Shown here one piece after another: positions 59,601-64,000 of a stretch of DNA of 64,000 bases. The stretch comes from Ramlibacter paludis (GTDB taxonomy: Bacteria > Pseudomonadota > Gammaproteobacteria > Burkholderiales > Burkholderiaceae_C), in NCBI RefSeq assembly GCF_022012305.1, contig NZ_JAKLTM010000003.1, positions 186,001-250,000 of the forward strand, read 5' to 3'. The translations under genes were made by a program, and so were the position numbers. The notes under the pieces are model-generated. The model saw only the letters and a program-made list of their open reading frames with translations. It was not told where the DNA came from and searched no databases. How positions within the stretch are numbered: position 1 is the stretch's first letter; each line of letters begins with the position of its first letter.

Positions 59601-60235
59601 AACTCGCCGCCTTCATTGCCCGGCGCTGCCAGGCGCGCGACTGGGGCGAGTGGGCGCAGCCCTTGTCGCAGTGGCTGCAGCAATGGCTGGTCGCGCCGCT
59701 GGACCTCACGGCACTCGGCGGCCGGCCGGTCAGCCCCGCGCAGCTGCACGTTCAGCAGGTGGAGATGGAGTTCTGGTTTGCCGCCAGCCACGTCGACGCC
59801 CGGGCGCTGGATGGCCTGGTGCGCAGGCACACGCTGGGTGGCGCCGCGCGCCCCGCGCTCCTGCCGCAGCAGTTGAACGGCATGCTCAAGGGCTTCATCG
59901 ACCTGGTGTTCGAGCACGAGGGCCGCTACTACGTGGCCGACTACAAGTCGAACCGGCTCGGTCCGGCGGATGGCGACTACACGCCGGCCGCGATGCGCGC
60001 CGAGGTGCTGAAGCACCGCTATGAACTGCAGTACACGCTCTACCTGTTCGCGCTGCACCGGCTGCTGCGCGCACGCCTGCCGGACTACGACTACGAACGC
60101 GATGTCGGCGGGGCGGTGTACCTGTTCCTGCGCGGGCACGCGGCCCCGGGTGGCGGCCTGCATCTGGAGAAGCCGCCGCTTGCGCTGATGGAAGCGCTGG
60201 ACCGCCTGTTCAGCGGCGCGGAGATGGCCGCATGA
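56603..60235 (+). CDS. recB: Exodeoxyribonuclease V subunit beta (RecB)
   Basis: 3'-5' helicase and nuclease of RecBCD. The 1210 residues contain Walker A EASAGTGKT (21-29), TFTEAATKELRDRIR, the UvrD-type VALIDEFQDTDPLQYRIF and VLIGDPKQAIYAFRGADI motifs, TVHKSKGLEYPLVFLPF, and the C-terminal nuclease motif YYVADYKSNRLG with the metal Asp and Lys near residue 1113. All catalytic parts appear intact. It overlaps recC and recD by ATGA, so the complex should be made in balanced amounts. Confidence 0.96.
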   Translation: MTTPRLLDPLAFPLRGSALIEASAGTGKTFTIAALYLRLVLGHGGDAAFARPLVPPQILVVTFTEAATKELRDRIRARLTEAEAYFREDPVREDDLLHALRGSYDPDQWPQCAQALRLAAEWMDEAAVSTIHGWCHRMLREHAFDSGSLFTQTLETDQDELLAEAVRDYWRTFFYPLPAPDVATVADWWPAPAALAEAVRKLLEHRDALEPGQEPAGALAHAREHCARELAELKAPWARWVDELEQHLDAAVAGQRVDRRKLQARYYQPWLRQLREWAAGEATWPLEPKSTAWTRLTTEGIAEIWKIPPPLQHDALEAMHTLRERLQCLPTAHAGILAHATHWIAGRLALEQERRAEMGFDDLLTRLDAALQGPNGARLAALIREQFPVALIDEFQDTDPLQYRIFDAVYGIARNAQDSAVVLIGDPKQAIYAFRGADIYTYLAARRATEGRHATLGTNFRSTRELVEGVNRFFLQAEERAQGRGAFLFRGGDDNPLPFIAVGAHGREQQWLVDGAPAPALTCWWRGEGGNYTQAMAASCAGEVVRLLQLGQQGCAGFAEPGQPLQPLKPGDIAILVNTGREARAMRVALDERGVRSVYLSDQDSVFASPVAGDLQRLLQACAEPDDDHVLRAALATALLGLPWAELDDLNQDDERWEMRVLQFRRYRDQWRSQGVLPMLRRLLHDFAVPQRLLAAGDERGLTDVLHLAELLQEASALLEGEHALVRHLAEQRRDITVGNESRLVRLESDADLLKVVTVHKSKGLEYPLVFLPFACAARPARAEDLPLKWHDAEGALRLSLTADDQALARADEERLGEDLRKLYVALTRARYATWIGVAPVKEFERTAVGYLLQGGAPLADTLQARLGNGPAVAVVAAPEPTDARYRPPGRDVVLAAERVPPRAAREHWWIASYSGLRVGEEIVADSLVEAEVAALAAPESAIEATYLESRADTGEEEAPPASGGLHDFPRGPSPGSFLHALLEWAGRQGFATAAAAPRELAAFIARRCQARDWGEWAQPLSQWLQQWLVAPLDLTALGGRPVSPAQLHVQQVEMEFWFAASHVDARALDGLVRRHTLGGAARPALLPQQLNGMLKGFIDLVFEHEGRYYVADYKSNRLGPADGDYTPAAMRAEVLKHRYELQYTLYLFALHRLLRARLPDYDYERDVGGAVYLFLRGHAAPGGGLHLEKPPLALMEALDRLFSGAEMAA

Positions 60236-62199
60236 AGGCGATGCTGGAACAACTCGCGCGCTGGGTCGAGGCCGGCTGGCTGCGCGACCTCGACCAGGCC
60301 TTTGCCGCTTTCCTGGCGCGCGAAGCGCCCGATGCCGATCCCTTGCTGCTGCTGGCCGCGGCGCTCGCGAGCCACCAATTGGGGCGCGGCCATGCCTGCC
60401 TGGAACTGGCGGCGACGCTGGCCGATGCGGCTGCCACGCTTGCCTTGCCGCCGGAGGACAGCGAGTCGATCGAGCCGACCCCGGCCGACCTGCTGGCCAA
60501 GGTCTCGCTCAAGAAATGGCAGCAGGCGCTTGCGCATCCGCGCCTCGTCGGCGCCGGCGCGGGCAACACGCCGCTGGTGCTGGAAGGCACGCGCTTCTAC
60601 CTGCGCCGCTACTGGCAGCACGAGCGCACCGTGCAGGAGGCGATCGCGCTGCGTTTGTCCCAGGTGCAGAAGGCGGCACCGGACGGCCGCGCGCTGCGCG
60701 CCGCACTGGACGCCTTGTTCCGGCCCGTGGCGAACGGCGAGACCGACTGGCAGAAGGTCGCCTGCGCGCTCGCTGCGCGGCAAGGGTTCAGCATCGTCAC
60801 CGGCGGTCCGGGCACCGGCAAGACGACCACGGTGGTGAAGCTCCTGGCCGTGCTGCAACACCTGGCGCTGGGCGAGGGCGGTGGCCGCCTGCGCATCCGG
60901 CTGGCCGCGCCCACGGGCAAGGCGGCCGCGCGCCTCAATGCCTCGATCGCAGGGACGGTGCAGGGCCTGCCCCTCGCCGGCCTGCCGGACGCGGAGACCC
61001 TGCGCGCCGCCATTCCCACCGAGGTGACGACGGTCCACCGTCTCCTCGGCAGCCGCCCCGATACGCGCCACTTCCGCCACGACGCGCGCAACCCGCTGCC
61101 GGTCGACGTGCTGGTGCTGGACGAAGCCTCGATGGTGGACCTGGAGATGATGGCGGCCGTGCTGCTGGCCTTGCCGGCGCAGGCGCGGCTGGTGCTGTTG
61201 GGCGACAAGGACCAGCTCGCCTCCGTCGAAGCCGGGGCGGTGCTGGGCGCGCTTTGCCGCCGCGCCGATGCCGGCCACTACACGCAGGTGACGCGCGACT
61301 GGGTGCTGGCGGCGACGGGCGAACGCATCCCCGACGCCCTGCTGGACGCGGACGGCGCTCCGCTGGACCAGGCGGTCACCAAGCTGCGCAAGAGCCATCG
61401 CTTCACCACGGCGAGCGGCATCGGACGGCTGGCCGATGCGGTCAATGCGGGGGACATCGCCGGCGTGCGCAAGCTCGAACGCGACCCGCCCGCCGACATC
61501 GCCTTCGCCACGCTGGGCAGCGACGATGCCGCCTTGCGCCGGCTCGTGCTGGAGGGTCCGCAAAGCTACCGCCACTACCTGGAGGTCATGGGCGCGCAGC
61601 AGCCGCCCTTGAACGCGCAGCGGCCGGCTTTCGACGCGTGGGCCGCGCAGGTGCTGGCCGCCTATGGCGCGTTCCAGCTGCTGTGCGCCGTGCGCAAGGG
61701 GCCGCAGGGCGTAGAGCGCCTCAACCAGCGCGTCGCGGCGATGCTGCACCACGCGGGTCTGCTGCGCGCCGCCGGCGGCTGGACGCTGGGCCGCCCCGTG
61801 ATGGTGACGCGCAACGACTACGCCCTCGGCCTCATGAACGGCGATGTCGGCATCACGCTGGCCTTGCCGCAGGAAGTGGACGGCGTGGTGGACTGGAAGC
61901 TGCGCGTGGCCTTCGCGGCCAGTGACGGCAGCGCCGGCATCCGCTGGGTGCTCCCGAGCCGCCTGCAGGCCGTGGAGACGGTGTTTGCGATGACGGTGCA
62001 CAAGTCGCAGGGTTCCGAGTTCGCGCATGCGGCGCTCGTGCTGCCCGATCGCATGAGCCGCGTGCTGACGCGGGAGCTGGTCTACACCGGCATCACGCGG
62101 GCGAAGCAGCGCTTCACGCTGGCGCAGGCCGGCGATGCGGCGGTGCTGGAAGAGGCCGTCACGCGGCGGATGGAGCGCGCGGGCGGATTGCTGGCCTGA
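60232..62199 (+). CDS. recD: Exodeoxyribonuclease V subunit alpha (RecD)
   Basis: 5'-3' helicase of RecBCD. The 655 residues have an N-terminal RecB-interaction domain, Walker A GGPGTGKTTT near 191, APTGKAAARL, the Walker B VLVLDEASMVDLEMM, LLGDKDQLASVEAGAVLG, and late motifs MTVHKSQGSEF and TGITRAKQRFTL. Nothing is missing. No terminator is clear after it. Confidence 0.95.
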   Translation: MKAMLEQLARWVEAGWLRDLDQAFAAFLAREAPDADPLLLLAAALASHQLGRGHACLELAATLADAAATLALPPEDSESIEPTPADLLAKVSLKKWQQALAHPRLVGAGAGNTPLVLEGTRFYLRRYWQHERTVQEAIALRLSQVQKAAPDGRALRAALDALFRPVANGETDWQKVACALAARQGFSIVTGGPGTGKTTTVVKLLAVLQHLALGEGGGRLRIRLAAPTGKAAARLNASIAGTVQGLPLAGLPDAETLRAAIPTEVTTVHRLLGSRPDTRHFRHDARNPLPVDVLVLDEASMVDLEMMAAVLLALPAQARLVLLGDKDQLASVEAGAVLGALCRRADAGHYTQVTRDWVLAATGERIPDALLDADGAPLDQAVTKLRKSHRFTTASGIGRLADAVNAGDIAGVRKLERDPPADIAFATLGSDDAALRRLVLEGPQSYRHYLEVMGAQQPPLNAQRPAFDAWAAQVLAAYGAFQLLCAVRKGPQGVERLNQRVAAMLHHAGLLRAAGGWTLGRPVMVTRNDYALGLMNGDVGITLALPQEVDGVVDWKLRVAFAASDGSAGIRWVLPSRLQAVETVFAMTVHKSQGSEFAHAALVLPDRMSRVLTRELVYTGITRAKQRFTLAQAGDAAVLEEAVTRRMERAGGLLA

Positions 62200-62292
62200 C
62201 GCGCCTCTCGCGATTTCGTGAAATGCTCGTCACTTGTAACGGCGAGCGGCATGGCAACATTCGGGTTAAGTACAAAACCCTAAAAGCCTTGC

Positions 62293-62766
62293 ATGAAAGA
62301 GTTCGATCCCGCGGACCTCGAAGTCCGCATTGCCGACCTGCTCGTGGCCACCGCCGACGGGGCCGATGAAGACCTCGATGCGCCCGTGCAGGACGTGCTG
62401 AAGCTCCTGCGCAGCAACCTGCAGATGGACGTCGAGGTGGAGCAGGCCGGCCAGCTGATCACCGTGGGTGCGTCCGATGAACTGGAAGCGTCCTGGTGCC
62501 AGCGCGTCGTCGACGGGCGCCTGCCCCAGTACATCGAAGATGGCGCGAAGTACCAGGCCGAGGGCCAGGCGCCGGCCACGCCCTTTCCGGTCGGCACGCA
62601 CCTGAGCGTGCCCATCGTGCTGAGCAGCGGCGAGATCTACGGCACGCTGTGCTGCTTCAGTCACCACGTGAACGGGCGGGTGAACCACCAGGACCTGCGC
62701 ACGCTGGGGTACACGGCACAGCTCGCCGCCGATCGGATCGAGCAGGCGCGCGAGCGGGACGAGTAG
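62293..62766 (+). CDS. GAF-domain protein
   Basis: A 157-residue small cytosolic protein with a single GAF domain (about residues 22-150). Typical parts are VQDVLKLLRSNLQMDVEVEQ, FPVGTHLSVPIVLSSGEIYGTLCCF and LRTLGYTAQLAADRIEQ. GAF domains bind small ligands such as cyclic nucleotides or sense redox state. No output domain is attached, so it may act by protein contact. The ATG lacks a clear Shine-Dalgarno, and about 93 bases separate it from recD. Confidence 0.85.
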   Translation: MKEFDPADLEVRIADLLVATADGADEDLDAPVQDVLKLLRSNLQMDVEVEQAGQLITVGASDELEASWCQRVVDGRLPQYIEDGAKYQAEGQAPATPFPVGTHLSVPIVLSSGEIYGTLCCFSHHVNGRVNHQDLRTLGYTAQLAADRIEQARERDE

Positions 62767-62771
62767 CAGGC

Positions 62772-62966
62772 AGCCGCGGTTCGCCTGCGGGTCACCACGG
62801 CCTACGGAGCGCGCGCGGAGAGCCGGGGTTGCCACCCCGGCCTACGAAACGACGGATCGCGCGGTCGCGCCAACGACGGTCCCCGTCGGGCGTAGGCCGG
62901 GGTGGCAACCCCGGCTGCCCCGTTGCGCCCGTAGGCCGTGGTGAGCGGCGAAGCCCGAACCGCGGC
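62772..62966. repeat. Nested REP cluster (two type II around two type I)
   Basis: Four half-elements fill the gap between the convergent GAF and ABC-F genes. Outer pair, type II: 62772-62805 and 62931-62966, with GTAG feet pointing inward and loops of unequal length. Inner pair, type I: 62821-62845 and 62892-62916, perfect 25-base inverted copies. The arrangement is outer-inner-inner-outer and could fold into one large cruciform. It resembles the BIME/REPIN arrangement known from enterics and pseudomonads. Confidence 0.88.
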
Positions 62967-62980
62967 TTCGCCGCCCGAAA

Positions 62981-64000
62981 TCAGCCCCCCGCCTCGGCCG
63001 CCTCGATCTGCCCGCTCACCGCCAGCCAGCGCTCTTCCAGCGCCGCCAGTTCGTCGGTGATGGCTTTCAGCCGCTTGCCCGCTTCGGCGATCTGAGCCGG
63101 CGACAAGGGCGTCGCCATCCGCGCTTCGATGCCGGCCTTCTCCTGCTCCAGGCTGACCATGCTGCGTTCGGCGGCTTCCAGGTCCTTCTTCAGCGGCTTG
63201 AGGCGCGCGGCGAGCTGCTGCCGCTGCTGCGCCGACTGCTGCCGCTGTTCCTGCGAATTCGCGCGCACGGCCGGCGCGGGCGCCGGCACGGGGGCGGCCA
63301 CCACCGGCGCAGGCGCCGGTGCCGAAGCCGCCGGCTTGGCCCTGGCTTCGTCGCGGATGCGCTTGGCTTCGTCCAGCAGGTACTTCTGGTAATCGTCCAG
63401 GTCGCCGTCGAAAGGCGCGATGCCGCCGCGGCCGACCAGCCAGAACTCGTCGCACACCGAGCGCAGCAGCGCGCGGTCGTGGCTCACCAGCATCACGGTG
63501 CCTTCGAACTCATTCAGCGCCATCGCCAGTGCCTCGCGCGTCGCCAGGTCCAGGTGGTTGGTCGGCTCGTCCAGCAGCAGCAGGTTGGGCCGCTGCCACA
63601 CGATCATGCACAGCACCAGCCGCGCCTTCTCGCCGCCGCTCATGGAGCCGACGGTCTGCTTGACCATGTCGCCGTTGAACAGGAACTGGCCGAGGAAGTT
63701 GCGCAGGTCCTGCTCGCGGTCCGACAGGCCCAGCCCGGGGCCGAGCTCGCGCGCCAGCCGCGTCATGTGCTCCAGCGGCGTGTCCTGCGGGCGCAGCACG
63801 TCCAGCTCCTGCTGCGCGAAGTAGCCGATCGCCAGGCCCTTGCCCTCGGTGATCTTGCCGGCCAGCGGCGGCATGGTGCGCGCGATGGTCTTCACCAGTG
63901 TCGACTTGCCCTGGCCGTTGGCGCCCAGGATGCCGATGCGCTGGCCGGCCATGACGGAGCGGCTGACGTTGCGCAGGATGACCTTGGGCGGCGCGCCTTC
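62981..64000 (-). CDS. ABC-F family ATPase, YheS/Uup-like (3' part)
   Basis: The C-terminal 339 residues of a gene that continues beyond the window. It shows the second ABC domain: Walker A GANGQGKST, AIGYFAQQELD (Q-loop region), signature MSGGEKARLVL and Walker B NLLLLDEPTNHLDL, then a Pro/Ala-rich linker and a C-terminal coiled-coil. ABC-F proteins bind the ribosomal E site and help translation through difficult sequences. The pattern fits YheS better than Uup or EttA, but without the N-terminal half this is not certain. The frame is open to base 64000. Confidence 0.88.
   Translation of the reverse strand, partial: EGAPPKVILRNVSRSVMAGQRIGILGANGQGKSTLVKTIARTMPPLAGKITEGKGLAIGYFAQQELDVLRPQDTPLEHMTRLARELGPGLGLSDREQDLRNFLGQFLFNGDMVKQTVGSMSGGEKARLVLCMIVWQRPNLLLLDEPTNHLDLATREALAMALNEFEGTVMLVSHDRALLRSVCDEFWLVGRGGIAPFDGDLDDYQKYLLDEAKRIRDEARAKPAASAPAPAPVVAAPVPAPAPAVRANSQEQRQQSAQQRQQLAARLKPLKKDLEAAERSMVSLEQEKAGIEARMATPLSPAQIAEAGKRLKAITDELAALEERWLAVSGQIEAAEAGG

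Noticed and set aside
53109..60163. Long antisense open frames of over 1100 codons opposite recC and recB
   Set aside because: Same reason; third-position G+C bias leaves the opposite strand open. RecC and RecB have all expected motifs.

Overview
The window is a gene-dense, very G+C-rich stretch of bacterial chromosome. Many genes overlap by ATGA or TGATG and reading frames are strongly biased. The content (monomeric NADP isocitrate dehydrogenase, clpS-clpA, yebC-purD-hemF-nadD-rsfS-rlmH-maf with rng, recC-recB-recD, tolB-pal-cpoB, an LPS glycosyltransferase/ligase cluster) points to a betaproteobacterium of the Burkholderiales, probably Comamonadaceae. That placement is inference from gene content and protein style, not from a marker-gene comparison. 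There is no prophage, CRISPR array or classical insertion sequence. The only mobile-type gene is a REP-associated tyrosine transposase (RAYT).

Layout. 1-5.3 kb: 3' part of icd, a glycine-zipper envelope protein, a cold-shock protein, clpS and clpA. 5.4-10.5 kb (minus strand): a tightly coupled M3 peptidase - EVE protein - TauE/SafE permease - MFS permease unit. 10.5-16.2 kb: a LytTR response regulator, a second glycine-zipper protein, panE, a YebC paralogue, a conserved hypothetical, a HAD phosphatase and a serine beta-lactamase-like hydrolase. 16.2-18.2 kb: two TPR proteins. 18.4-30.6 kb (all minus strand): a pyrimidine acquisition and degradation region. 30.6-31.3 kb: the RAYT with flanking REP hairpins. 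31.3-41.2 kb: a HerA-like ATPase, then yebC-purD-hemF-nadD-rsfS-rlmH-maf, a PAS sensor without an output domain, and rng. 41.2-48.2 kb: LPS genes (GT9, two O-antigen-ligase-like proteins, MsbA, two GT2). 48.2-53 kb: tolB-pal-cpoB, a YeeE/YedE transporter, tcdA and tRNA-Lys(UUU). 53.1-62.2 kb: recCBD. 62.3-64 kb: a GAF protein, a nested REP cluster and the 3' part of an ABC-F ATPase.

The most coherent biology is the 18.4-30.6 kb region. One operon encodes a GTP-cyclohydrolase-II-like URC1 homologue, a URC4/DUF1688 homologue, uracil phosphoribosyltransferase, a TPR protein and a HupE/UreJ-type membrane protein. The next encodes a BMP-type ABC importer (binding protein, ATPase, two permeases), a lipoprotein nucleosidase and cytosine deaminase. 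Each operon is preceded by a sequence resembling a sigma-54 (-24/-12) promoter. The one before the importer matches the 17-position consensus completely, and the one before URC1 has two mismatches. Together they suggest a nitrogen-limitation regulon: import pyrimidine bases, deaminate cytosine to uracil, convert uracil to UMP, then open the ring by the URC route.

A second theme is a REP family with a GTAG foot and an 8-bp stem, present in two sub-types. Copies flank the RAYT, supply the stop codons of two convergent genes, and form a nested inverted cluster near 62.8 kb. No interval longer than about 230 bases lacks a gene.
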